NCBI RefSeq assembly: GCF_002086115.1
Contig: NZ_MVHJ01000024.1
Span: 1-64,000, forward strand
Reading direction: 5' to 3'
DNA: 64,000 nucleotides
Origin: Mycolicibacterium bacteremicum
Lineage (GTDB): Bacteria; Actinomycetota; Actinomycetes; Mycobacteriales; Mycobacteriaceae
The translations under genes were made by a program, and so were the position numbers. Shown in pieces: positions 8,280-16,975 of the stretch. Below the pieces are notes generated by a model. That model was not told where the DNA came from and ran no database searches. It worked only from the letters and a program-made list of their open reading frames with translations. Positions within the stretch are counted from its first letter, which is position 1; each line of letters opens with the position of its first letter.

Positions 8280-8975
8280 CTAGTCAACCCATCCGCTCGA
8301 ACGGACCACCCGCTCGACCCATGATCGAAGCCCATGCCGCTCGGCAATCCACTCATCCGCGATCCTGCGAAACTCGTCCCGATGCGCTTCTGCAATCGCG
8401 TTCGCAGTCTGCCGCAAGTGGCGCTCACACAGTTCCCGTTCACTATCATCCAGATGTTCTGGGCAGTGACTGGCGAACTCGTTTGCACTAATCCGTGCTA
8501 GCCGTTTGCGGCATAGTTCCCCATTCGCCTGCGGATGCCGGCACCGTCGATTCGGTCGCGTTGGTTCCGGTTGACTCTCTCGGGCTTGTTGGAGCGAACG
8601 TTCGTAAGATTCGCGAAGCATCGCCTCATACTGGTCAGCCGCAGGAGTTGCCGGGACCTTCCGTGGTGCGCCGTACTCGACGGCAACGCGATGACGAGCA
8701 TGGATTGCTTTCGGCCTGGATGGATAGTCGGACCAACTCGCAGCCAAATCAGCGTCTTGGGCCAACAGACTTGCTGCGGCGAATGCTGAACGTGCGGATT
8801 CACGTGCCGTCCGTAGGTCGCGCTCCAACTCGTCCAGGGTTAGGCCGACGTCCACACGCATGGCGCGGAGCGCGAGTTGACTTTCCTGCAGAACGCCGAC
8901 GAGTTCGTCGAGCATCTCGAGGCCGCGTTTGGTCACCCATTCGCGTCGAACTGGTGGCGTGTCGGCGTGCATCAT
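8280..8975 (-). CDS. Unknown protein with putative CCCH zinc cluster
   Basis: 231-aa soluble protein, family not recognised. The N-terminal half is helical and probably coiled (LDELVGVLQESQLALRAM... ELERDLRTA). The second half contains C145-x9-C155-x15-C171-x2-H174, spaced like a small zinc-binding knuckle, followed by an Arg/Glu-rich helical tail. It is divergent from the XRE regulator with a 50-bp promoter gap holding the palindrome 8982-8997, which begins 7 bp before this start codon. It is therefore probably co-regulated with the XRE gene. It marks the left edge of the defence-gene block. Confidence 0.6.
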   Translation of the reverse strand: MMHADTPPVRREWVTKRGLEMLDELVGVLQESQLALRAMRVDVGLTLDELERDLRTARESARSAFAAASLLAQDADLAASWSDYPSRPKAIHARHRVAVEYGAPRKVPATPAADQYEAMLRESYERSLQQARESQPEPTRPNRRCRHPQANGELCRKRLARISANEFASHCPEHLDDSERELCERHLRQTANAIAEAHRDEFRRIADEWIAERHGLRSWVERVVRSSGWVD

Positions 8976-8981
8976 GCCAAT

Positions 8982-8997
8982 GTAATACTAGTAGTAC
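8982..8997. promoter_or_regulatory. Operator A: near-perfect palindrome between the zinc-cluster gene and XRE gene
   Basis: Sixteen bases, GTA-a-TACTAGTA-g-TAC, symmetric except at positions 4/13. Fourteen of 16 bases match operator B at 13081-13096, and the CAAT before each site is the same. It lies 7 bp upstream of the leftward start (8975) and 28 bp upstream of the rightward XRE start (9026). The likely role is autoregulation by the XRE protein. Confidence 0.65.
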
Positions 8998-9025
8998 AGA
9001 CTTTATTGTGCACTCACAGTTACGT

Positions 9026-9289
9026 ATGTGCGTGCCCACCCGACCAAGCCAGAACAGTCCGGAGCGTGTGGCTGCATGGGAGCGCCGACGAGAGTCCGTC
9101 GGCAAGCGAATACGCGAGCTCCGCGTCGAGCGAGGCATGACGCAGGAGCAGCTGGCCCATGAGTCCGGCGTCACTCGTCCCATTCTGAGCGCGGTGGAGA
9201 GTGGGCAACGCGGTTTGCTCTACGAGCGGCTCTTCGATATCGCCGACGCGCTCGGAGTGCCCGCCAGTGACCTGATGGTGGATCGGTAG
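9026..9289 (+). CDS. XRE-family helix-turn-helix regulator
   Basis: 87-aa DNA-binding protein consisting almost only of a Cro/CI-type HTH (VGKRIRELRVERGMTQEQLA, then HESGVTRPILSAVESGQR, residues 25-62) and a short helical end (DIADALGVPASDLMV). The ATG at 9026 is chosen because it follows the promoter gap; an in-frame GTG near 9065 is possible. No sensory domain is present. It is divergent from the zinc-cluster gene and convergent with the NERD-NTPase gene 39 bp away. It is the natural candidate to bind the two matching palindromes at 8982 and 13081. Confidence 0.85.
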   Translation: MCVPTRPSQNSPERVAAWERRRESVGKRIRELRVERGMTQEQLAHESGVTRPILSAVESGQRGLLYERLFDIADALGVPASDLMVDR

Positions 9290-9328
9290 GCGCCCAGAGC
9301 CGGATAGCTGAATCGCGTAATCGATCAC

Positions 9329-12300
9329 CTAGTGGTCGACATCGCAGCGACTTTCGATTGCCTTGATAGCCGCTATCGCCGGCTGCCCAAGGTCGGGGTG
9401 GTCGACGTAATGCCGCATCATGTCTGCGGTGGCCGCGTTCCCGACGCGGCCGAGTGTGTCCACGACATAGCGTTCGATGCGGGGATCGGGCCATTCCCTG
9501 AGTTCGTCGCGGTGTGTGAGCGCCCACTGCATGAGAACGCAGATTTGTTCGGGGTAGGCGCTCAACAGCAGATCGTGGGGGGCAAATTCATTGTCATTGT
9601 TGTAGCCGGGTATCAGCGCGAAGCGCATGTCGCTGAGCGCTGCTGTGGCGGGTCCAGGGCACGTCGTCTGTAGGCGATCCCAGATGAATTGCGCTAACCG
9701 CGTTGGCAATTGCCGACCGCGTAGCAGCGGGAACAGCAGTTCGTCGACCAACCGCCAAACCCCGACGAAGAGCAGGGCGGCGGGTTCGTCCTCCTCGGCC
9801 ACTGGCGCTTGAGGCAGTCGGTCGCTGATTTTGGCCCAGCCGCGCAAACCCTGGAGATGCCCGGCGACGCAGTCCTGTCGGTTGAAGGTATCGAACCGCA
9901 TCCGTCGCGCCGCCTCAGCAACCGCGCGGCCGATCAGGTCGTCGGCACGGGCGGTGCCCTCGGCCAGTCCGTGGACGGCTTCCGGATAGCCGAAGCCATC
10001 GAAGTCTCCAGGTGCGAGCACGGCCATGGCGTAAAGGGTCAGCCGCTGATCGAGTGAGAGCCCGCAGACCACCTCGCCGTAGGGTCCGAAGACCAGTTCG
10101 TCCTCATATTGTCGTGAGACGATCGACACTGCCATTCGCTGTCGATCCGGGTCGTCGGGGTCAGCGATGATCTCGCCAATCTCCGCTTCGATGTCATCGG
10201 CGGTGGCGACCGGTTCGATGCGCCCGTATAGCCCCAAAACCTCCAGCAGCAAGCTGGACAAGAAGATGTTGTAGTTGGCGTCGAAGGTGTCCAGGACGTC
10301 GGCGATCGCCTCGCGCTCCTCTGGTGGCAGCACATGGTGAGCGAAGCGCGCGGCCTCCAGAACCTCCAGGCGCAGGTGGTAGCCGCCGGCGTGCCAGCCG
10401 CTGCGGATGAGGTCCACGGCGTTTGCGGCGTCCTCGTCGTGGCGCAGCGGACGGCTCAGCAGTGCGGCCACGTGCAGTCGCCCCCAGGACGGGTTCGCTC
10501 GCCACATCCGCGTCGCGAAGCATGATTCGGAGTCGGGGCGATCACCCCAATGACGGCCGGTGTCGATGGCGCCGCAGACGTAGGCGGCGGCCAGGGCGTC
10601 GCTCTCGGTTGGGTACTGGACCGCGTAGACCGAGGCGAACACGGTGCTGATGCTCGTACGGTGACCCTGCTCGCGCAGGGCAACCATCTCCGGGCGCAGC
10701 ACCTTGTCGGTCACGTCGAGCAGCTCGCCGACGTCATCAAGGAGCAGCCCGTCCAGCACCCCCAGTCCGATCGCCCGTAACAGCGCCTGCTCAATGGGTG
10801 ACCATGGGCGCGAACCGTGCCAGCCGCCAGCCCAAAAGCCTCCATCGGTGGGGCCTTCGAACACTGCTTCCGGCGTCACCATTCGGGCTGTGACGAGCAG
10901 TTCAGTCATCTCTGCGAGTGCCGCAGCTGCGGTATCCGCGCCGAACGCGCCGCGTGCGGCGGCCGCGAACAGCTGGTCGTCGGCAAGCTCACGGATGGCG
11001 TCATAGCGGCGCGCGGGGTCGCGTTCCAAACGCAGCGCGTACTCGCGGAGATCTTCGTGCGCCGGCTGCGCCAGTACCTGACCAAGGGTTGCTCCGTCCT
11101 GCGATGACACGACTAGTTGTTCGGCGGCCAAAAACCGCCCGTGCCTTTCGTGGCCAAAGCGCAGCCGCCCTTGGTGGACCGAAACCAGCCGGGAGTCCAG
11201 TACCTCGTCCACCGCGGTGGGTGTGTTTGTCAGCGGCGGGCAGCGCCGCAGCATCGCCATCACTTCGGTGACCGGCAGGACGGTGCTCACCTTGGCGTCC
11301 ATCGCGGTGGCCACGCAGCGCAGCCCGGTGCGTACTGCCTCGCTGGGCGTTAGCCGGCTGACGTAGGCGTCGAGGACGTCCGCGCGCGACGCACCGGCGG
11401 GAAGTTCATCAATGACCTGGGCGGCGACGCTGATGTCGTATCGGGTGCGGTATTCGGCGAATTCAGCGACTCCCGCTGCAGTTCCGTAGGCGTCGGCCAG
11501 CTGGGTCCGTTCTTCACCCTGTGGCGAGACGAGCTGGATGCGTGCGGTCGGGGCGAACAGCTCAACAATGTCGAGATCGGAGGATGTTGTCACCAACACC
11601 GTCGCCGGCATTTGCAACAGCAGGGCGTTGAGCTGCGTGAGCAGTTCGTCCCGGTGCGTGCTGGCTTGCAGCGCGTCGACGACAATGGTGACGCCCACTC
11701 CTGAGTCAGCAGCCTTGCGCAGCAAGGCCCATGCCGGTTCCGTGCTGTAGGGGCTCACTGCGCGTTTGATCAGTACACCGAAGTCGTTCTTCGCGTAGTC
11801 GTCGGCCGAAATCCACACCACGAGGCGCCCCTGCTGGGTGAGCCGTAGCGCGGCGTGTTGGGCGGCGTGAGTCTTGCCGTCGCCGGACGCTCCCACGAGC
11901 AGCACCCTGCTGACTGGCTCGGTGAGCGCCGAGGCAAGCGCGTCCGCATCGACGGTAGTTGCCTGCTCGTCGAGCAGCCCCGCGGCGGGGATGAGCGGAA
12001 GAAGTCGCGCCGACCTCGCGTCGCGAAACCGCCGCTGGTGGTCCTCAATAGCGGCCCGATCGGCGCGGAGGCGCCGTACCTCATCGTCGTCGTCAGCCTC
12101 GGGGTATAGGCCCAACTCTCGGATGAATTCATCCCAATCGGCGTGCGTCCACTGGGTAACACCACGTCCCGGCGCGGTCACGTAGTCGACCAAGCTCTCC
12201 AGTCCCAGTGCCTCGACGTAATCGAAGTGGTGTAGCTGCGAGCCCTGCGGCACTCGGGGACCGATGGCGACCACGGTGTCGATTTGGCGGTAGAAGTCCT

Positions 12301-12706
12301 TCTTCAGCGGCTTAGGCACACGTTGAGCTTTGGCGAGCTTTGACATCTCATCGGACAGACCCAGGGTCTGTTCCTTCGCCTGATGGTAGAAGTTGCGGTG
12401 CCCGATGGGGCGGCGTTTTTCGTTGGGCAGGCTCTGCTGCCATGGCCCGTTCGCCGTTGCAACCAGTGGCAAGCTCGGGTCCAGTGTTTTGAGTTCCACG
12501 ACGACGCAGCGCGTCGCGGTGATAATCACCAAGTCGAGTTGGCGGGCACCGCGCAGCACAAAGAAATTGACCAGCAGCAACGCGGATACCCCGCGCCGCT
12601 GCAGTTCAGCTCGGACTGCGCTGATCGCCCGCCGCTCGGATTCGTGCGCGGGTCGGTCGCCGTAAAAGACGTCGATGTGGACTTGTTGTGTTGTTGTGTT
12701 GCTCAT
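9329..12706 (-). CDS. NERD-nuclease / STAND-type P-loop NTPase (candidate anti-phage protein)
   Basis: About 1,125 aa. Residues 10-110 look like a NERD nuclease-like domain: E near 23, then RQLDLVIITATRCVVVELKT with D58, E71 and K73 as the PD-(D/E)XK-type core. The P-loop NTPase follows: Walker A GASGDGKT (about 272-279), Walker B TIVVDALQ (about 340-347) and sensor-like VLVTTSS. An FGHERHGRFLAAEQL block near 517-531 is typical of the helical part of NACHT/STAND proteins. The last ~550 residues are helical, repeat-like and probably sense a target. The ATG at 12706 is preferred to a TTG one codon earlier. It is probably transcribed with the YefM-like antitoxin gene 98 bp upstream. Defence function is inferred. 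Confidence 0.75.
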   Translation of the reverse strand: MSNTTTQQVHIDVFYGDRPAHESERRAISAVRAELQRRGVSALLLVNFFVLRGARQLDLVIITATRCVVVELKTLDPSLPLVATANGPWQQSLPNEKRRPIGHRNFYHQAKEQTLGLSDEMSKLAKAQRVPKPLKKDFYRQIDTVVAIGPRVPQGSQLHHFDYVEALGLESLVDYVTAPGRGVTQWTHADWDEFIRELGLYPEADDDDEVRRLRADRAAIEDHQRRFRDARSARLLPLIPAAGLLDEQATTVDADALASALTEPVSRVLLVGASGDGKTHAAQHAALRLTQQGRLVVWISADDYAKNDFGVLIKRAVSPYSTEPAWALLRKAADSGVGVTIVVDALQASTHRDELLTQLNALLLQMPATVLVTTSSDLDIVELFAPTARIQLVSPQGEERTQLADAYGTAAGVAEFAEYRTRYDISVAAQVIDELPAGASRADVLDAYVSRLTPSEAVRTGLRCVATAMDAKVSTVLPVTEVMAMLRRCPPLTNTPTAVDEVLDSRLVSVHQGRLRFGHERHGRFLAAEQLVVSSQDGATLGQVLAQPAHEDLREYALRLERDPARRYDAIRELADDQLFAAAARGAFGADTAAAALAEMTELLVTARMVTPEAVFEGPTDGGFWAGGWHGSRPWSPIEQALLRAIGLGVLDGLLLDDVGELLDVTDKVLRPEMVALREQGHRTSISTVFASVYAVQYPTESDALAAAYVCGAIDTGRHWGDRPDSESCFATRMWRANPSWGRLHVAALLSRPLRHDEDAANAVDLIRSGWHAGGYHLRLEVLEAARFAHHVLPPEEREAIADVLDTFDANYNIFLSSLLLEVLGLYGRIEPVATADDIEAEIGEIIADPDDPDRQRMAVSIVSRQYEDELVFGPYGEVVCGLSLDQRLTLYAMAVLAPGDFDGFGYPEAVHGLAEGTARADDLIGRAVAEAARRMRFDTFNRQDCVAGHLQGLRGWAKISDRLPQAPVAEEDEPAALLFVGVWRLVDELLFPLLRGRQLPTRLAQFIWDRLQTTCPGPATAALSDMRFALIPGYNNDNEFAPHDLLLSAYPEQICVLMQWALTHRDELREWPDPRIERYVVDTLGRVGNAATADMMRHYVDHPDLGQPAIAAIKAIESRCDVDH

Positions 12707-12804
12707 CAATCGCCAGCCCTATCGGCGGCACCAAAATTTAAGGATAGCGGTGCCCGCCGACAAGCGATGGATGCCGGCCCTGCGAGTCGTTGCGTCCGGC
12801 CTTC

Positions 12805-13071
12805 TCAGCCTCGTTGGTCGTATGAACGAAGCGTGCCTGGCGCGACGCGACGAACCTTGTCCCGGTGTACGGCCTGCATGAGTAGGCGCGCATTCTCCGG
12901 CGCCCGCAGGAGGTAAACCGTTTCCTGCCATGAGTCGTAGTCCTGTGCGGACATCAACACCGCATCTCCGACCTCCGAAGTAATGCGGACTGGCTCATGA
13001 GCGGCGTTGACCTGCTCTAATAGAGCAGGCAGCCGCTTCCCCGCATCGCCCACGCTGATCATCGAGGCCAT
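12805..13071 (-). CDS. Phd/YefM-family antitoxin without a toxin partner
   Basis: 88-aa protein matching the YefM antitoxin layout: N-terminal dimerisation/DNA-binding part (MISVGDAGKRLPALLEQV, VRITSEVGDAVLMSAQDY), then WQETVYLLRAPENARLLM, which parallels the E. coli YefM toxin-binding segment, and a basic tail. YefM normally precedes yoeB, but only 98 bp separate its stop from the NERD-NTPase start, too short for a toxin gene. It therefore appears orphaned, or adapted to restrain or regulate the NTPase gene it precedes. Operator B lies 10 bp upstream of its start. Confidence 0.8.
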   Translation of the reverse strand: MASMISVGDAGKRLPALLEQVNAAHEPVRITSEVGDAVLMSAQDYDSWQETVYLLRAPENARLLMQAVHRDKVRRVAPGTLRSYDQRG

Positions 13072-13080
13072 TCTGGCAAT

Positions 13081-13096
13081 GTACTACTAGTGGTAC
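13081..13096. promoter_or_regulatory. Operator B: palindrome upstream of the YefM-like gene
   Basis: Sixteen bases, GTAC-t-ACTAGT-g-GTAC, symmetric except at positions 5/12 and matching operator A at 14 of 16 positions, preceded by the same CAAT. It lies 10 bp before the leftward ATG at 13071. It could be bound by the XRE protein or by the YefM-like protein. The presence of a copy at the XRE gene favours XRE. Confidence 0.65.
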
Positions 13097-13207
13097 GCAC
13101 TTGGGGGTGCGCCCACTCGCCGGGGGTCGTTCCCGGCCCGCGGTTCATCGACGAACGCTGGGTCTCCGCGGGGTCCAATCGTGCACGCGGCTTCCTTCTG
13201 ACAGTCG

Positions 13208-16200
13208 TCAGAGGTCGGGAACCCATCCATTCGCGATTGCAAGCTTGGACAGCGGCGGCTCGACGTGCCGTGAGGATCTCCACCGTTCGGCAGCGACGAC
13301 CCAACCGAGCGGGAACTTCTGCGGTTGTTCAAGAATGGAATCGGTGAGCAACGGCGAGCTCTCAGCCTTGCCATCAGGTATGACGATGTGCGCATCAGGT
13401 CCGCATGCCTCCAGCGCCTCAAGGAGAGGTGCCACTGGCTCGCCAGTGAGCAGGCGCACGCTGATTGCCCGGACCGCTGGCCACGACGCGTGTCCGTAGC
13501 CTGCCATATGACCTAATTGGCTGGCGCTCAAGCCCGCGAGCGGATCGAAGGACTCGAGCGTGGCGGCGTGGTGCGCTATTAGGAGTCGAGCTCTATCAGT
13601 TGCAGATCGCGCCGCCTCCCAAATTTCTGACCGGAGGCGCCGGCCGATTGCACTGGCAGCGAGGCGGCTGGAAGTCTGAGCAGCACTGAAGAACGCATCC
13701 TCCTCGATCTGATCTACTACTTCATCGAATGCGGCGATGTGCTCCGCGACCACTTCCATGTCCGCTATCGCGACGAAAGCTAACGCCCAAGTCGTGCGGG
13801 ACAAGTCGTCGTCACAAAATTCGATCTGGTCCTTCCACCATGATCCCGAAGACTTGTTGGCACGGGTCTGCTGGACGAGCATGCCGTAGTCAGACGAACT
13901 ACCAAATGCGCTGGCTCCGGGTGTGATTGATCCGCCGGTCACGATGTCTAGCTGGATGGCACCGATGAGCGCGATCTCGGCGCCGATGAGGCATTGGCCG
14001 TGTATTGCGGCGAGTTCACGTGCGGTGTGCTGCCAAGGTGCAGTCGATTTGGACTCGCCGCGTCGGACGGCGCTTGCCCGCATGATCCGTTCGTAGCGTC
14101 TATCGACCGTCTTTAGGCGTTTGAATATGCTGGATCGCGCCTTCCTTTCGGCTTCGTTATCGACCAGGTGCCCGACCGGCACGAGGTATATCGGGTCGGC
14201 GGTGGGAGTCGACAGTCGTAAATAGTGCTGTGGCCGTAGAACTTTGAGCAGGTCGCCAGCCACGTCCGTGCCAGCCACTGCGATGTCGCTTACCTCATTG
14301 TCAAGAACACTTCGAATGAGGACTTCATGCGCTGTCGATCCGGCTGGCGGCCGGGCCTTGAGCGCGATGGCTGCGCGCCGATTGGCAGCGTCATCGAGCG
14401 CGATAGCCGTGGCATCCGAATCGTCCAGTGTCGCACCAGGAAAATCAACACCGAGCTGAATCCAGGCCGCCTCATGCGGAGATCCGATAGCCGCGGTCAA
14501 GCGTGGGATCCACCATGCTTCGAATTCCTCGCGGTTGACTCCCAGCCGGGGAAGGATTCGGACTCTGTCCCGCGAGAGCGTCTCGTCCGGTTTAGCCGCG
14601 CTGGCCGACATCAGGGCTGCGGCGAGGTCGCTGCCGCCACGCTCGGCGGGAAGGTCGGGCAGCGGGGATTTCAGACCTTTCGCAGCGAGGAGCCGTATCG
14701 ACAGTGGATCCGACAGTAGGTGCGCGGTCGCGCGCTGCGACCTAGCCACAGGCGTGAACACACCGTCGGCCAACAGAGTAAGGACGGCCGCACGGGCCTG
14801 TAGCGGATGCCGGCCCGATTCGAGCGATTCATCCAACCCGGCAACCAGCGTCATGAGCTCATTCGGGTTCGCGAAGCCCGCGTAGAACCGCGCAGTGTTC
14901 GCCCAGTATGAGCGATCCACTAGTGCGCGGATAACATCACTGCGCAGCACCACGGCTTCTCCAAAGAGACCGACGTAATCCGAGAGGAACAATGCCGCGA
15001 AGTACTCACGGACCGAGTGGACAGAGAATTCGAACGTGCCGTCCACCTTGCTCGACAATGCCCAGAATCGGTCCGAGATGGCGCTGAACAATTGATCTAC
15101 CAGGTCCATCGGGCCCTCTACCTCATCGAGGTAGTTGCGCAGGTGACGCTTGATACGTTTCGTTTCCAAGCGATCTGGCATCGTGCGTGACTCGACTCCG
15201 GACTGCATTAGCCAGCCGAGGTATGCCGTTAGTTCGTAGACCAGAGGCACGTTGTCCTTGACCACTTGGTCCTTCTCGACTTCTCTATCCAGCAGGGTTT
15301 CCATGAACTGCCGGTACATCGCGGTACGCGCATCGGGTACACCTTCGCCGCGACGGTTCACGAGAAAAAGTAGAATCGTCAATTGCATTGGGTTCTTGGC
15401 GAGTTCAGCTACGTGGTCTTGAGCGCTACGGTCGCGGAACACCTTCATCAACTGTCGCTGCTTGCGGCCCCGTATGTGATGCACGGAGGTCCATTTGCGC
15501 ATGTATTCGTGCTGAAGTGAGGGTGATAGGCGCACAAGCCTTACCGTCTCGAACATCTCCGCGGAAGGTTCCTTCAATCCGCCGTTGTTCGGTCGCGTCG
15601 TCACCACTACTTGAAATCGGCGTTGCGAAGTGCCGCCAAGTCTGCGTGCGAATGCATCAATCTGTTGTACGACTTCAGATCTCAAGGCGGAGTCTGCGAC
15701 CTCATCGAGCCCGTCCAGGACGACCAGCAGTGGATAGCGTTGAGTGAGGTCGTTGATCTGTTCGACAGTCACGGATCGTCCGCCGCTGTGATAGGCGCAA
15801 AGCGACGCGAGGAAATGCTCGACGCTTCGTTCGGCGGCCTTTGGCCGCTTAACCTTCCATTCATCGTGGCCCCAGGGGTCCTGCCCAAGCAGCCATGTCG
15901 CGTACTCTTTCAGGTCCGCGCGAAGTGCCAGCTTTGGATCGGCAGGCCGGTGGTCGGGCGCCTTACCCATCGTGATGTCGCTGGCTGGCAGGAGAGCAGC
16001 TCGGTGAACCTGGCAGAGGTACTGGCCGAGCGTCGACTTACCCTGGCCGGGTTCGCCACGAATGAGCGTCAACGGCATCGTAGTGCGCAGCAGGTACTGC
16101 ACAGCGCCTTCGCCGCGAGCCTGCTGACGGCCCACGTAGGCGTCCAGCGCGTTACCGGCCGGCTCCTCCAGCGTTTCTTCGACGTCTACGAACAGGTCCA

Positions 16201-16975
16201 CGATGTTGAGGTGGTCCATATCCACCTGGCTGAACTTGACCTTCGCATCCTCACCCCACTGAGCGGCCATCACAGCTAGCAGCGTTCGGCGCATCTCGGC
16301 GGCGCGCCCTTCGGCTTGAGACCCATCGATCAGGTAGCGAATGAGATCTTGCCCGACGAGCATTTGGGCGTAGGACCACTTGGTTGCGTCGGGCGCGCTG
16401 TCGACCATCGAATCCAGGTCGGACTGCCACAAGCAACGCATCTGGATGCCGTACTGCTCGGAGAGCTTGTTCAGTTCCTCGTCGAGGCGATCAATGGTGC
16501 CCGTATTGGGAGTGCTGGTGCCTGCCACACAGGTCATAAGCCGATATTCGGTAGCACCCTCTTCGCGGATAAGGCGCTCGATGTTCGCCCGTTCGGCTTC
16601 GACGGCGCTCTTGAGCCAGGTCACCGGGTTCTGCAGCGCCTTGCTGGTCCATTTGACCTGGAAGATGACCGCAAGGTCGCCCTCGGAGCCGCTGATGTCA
16701 CGGCCTCCGTCGCTCATACCGACGGGAAAACAACGAGCGTCGGGGTGAGCGATGCGAATCAGCGCGCTACAAAGCTGCTGAAACTCTTTCTCGCTCAGGC
16801 GCTGATAGAGATACCGAAACGAGTGACCGGATTGCTCGCTCAGCGGTTTGCCCGGACTCGAACGTCGGCCACCCCCGCGTCTGCGCGTATTCGGCGAAGC
16901 GGCACCCGCCGCCCGCGCAACTTCAGCGCGAGGGTCTTTCCTGACGCGCTCTCCGTTGAATCGATTTACGGGCAT
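13208..16975 (-). CDS. Mrr-like nuclease-NACHT NTPase (candidate anti-phage STAND protein)
   Basis: 1,255 aa. After a basic, probably disordered start (1-50) comes a restriction-endonuclease-like domain (52-190) with GRD93 and FQ106-V-K108, the D...QxK core of Mrr-type nucleases. A textbook NACHT domain follows: Walker A GEPGQGKS (307-314), Walker B LVVLDGLDE (417-425) and sensor VVTTRPN (457-463). The winged-helix-like FSVHSVREYFAALFL block lies at 650-664. About 590 C-terminal residues probably form the sensor. This layout matches bacterial NLR-like (Avs/bNACHT) defence proteins that sense phage components and activate a nuclease. Codons are more A/T-ended than in chromosomal neighbours. 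It is read towards the antitoxin gene, 136 bp away. Confidence 0.82.
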   Translation of the reverse strand: MPVNRFNGERVRKDPRAEVARAAGAASPNTRRRGGGRRSSPGKPLSEQSGHSFRYLYQRLSEKEFQQLCSALIRIAHPDARCFPVGMSDGGRDISGSEGDLAVIFQVKWTSKALQNPVTWLKSAVEAERANIERLIREEGATEYRLMTCVAGTSTPNTGTIDRLDEELNKLSEQYGIQMRCLWQSDLDSMVDSAPDATKWSYAQMLVGQDLIRYLIDGSQAEGRAAEMRRTLLAVMAAQWGEDAKVKFSQVDMDHLNIVDLFVDVEETLEEPAGNALDAYVGRQQARGEGAVQYLLRTTMPLTLIRGEPGQGKSTLGQYLCQVHRAALLPASDITMGKAPDHRPADPKLALRADLKEYATWLLGQDPWGHDEWKVKRPKAAERSVEHFLASLCAYHSGGRSVTVEQINDLTQRYPLLVVLDGLDEVADSALRSEVVQQIDAFARRLGGTSQRRFQVVVTTRPNNGGLKEPSAEMFETVRLVRLSPSLQHEYMRKWTSVHHIRGRKQRQLMKVFRDRSAQDHVAELAKNPMQLTILLFLVNRRGEGVPDARTAMYRQFMETLLDREVEKDQVVKDNVPLVYELTAYLGWLMQSGVESRTMPDRLETKRIKRHLRNYLDEVEGPMDLVDQLFSAISDRFWALSSKVDGTFEFSVHSVREYFAALFLSDYVGLFGEAVVLRSDVIRALVDRSYWANTARFYAGFANPNELMTLVAGLDESLESGRHPLQARAAVLTLLADGVFTPVARSQRATAHLLSDPLSIRLLAAKGLKSPLPDLPAERGGSDLAAALMSASAAKPDETLSRDRVRILPRLGVNREEFEAWWIPRLTAAIGSPHEAAWIQLGVDFPGATLDDSDATAIALDDAANRRAAIALKARPPAGSTAHEVLIRSVLDNEVSDIAVAGTDVAGDLLKVLRPQHYLRLSTPTADPIYLVPVGHLVDNEAERKARSSIFKRLKTVDRRYERIMRASAVRRGESKSTAPWQHTARELAAIHGQCLIGAEIALIGAIQLDIVTGGSITPGASAFGSSSDYGMLVQQTRANKSSGSWWKDQIEFCDDDLSRTTWALAFVAIADMEVVAEHIAAFDEVVDQIEEDAFFSAAQTSSRLAASAIGRRLRSEIWEAARSATDRARLLIAHHAATLESFDPLAGLSASQLGHMAGYGHASWPAVRAISVRLLTGEPVAPLLEALEACGPDAHIVIPDGKAESSPLLTDSILEQPQKFPLGWVVAAERWRSSRHVEPPLSKLAIANGWVPDL

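Noticed and set aside
9323..9339. CACCTAGTGGTCG resembling half of operators A and B
   Set aside because: It overlaps the stop codon of the NERD-NTPase gene, lacks the GTAC ends and has no promoter context; likely chance.
13100..13207. Possible toxin gene beside the YefM-like antitoxin on either strand
   Set aside because: Short frames here and in 12707-12804 are Arg-rich with no RelE/YoeB features and lack ribosome sites.
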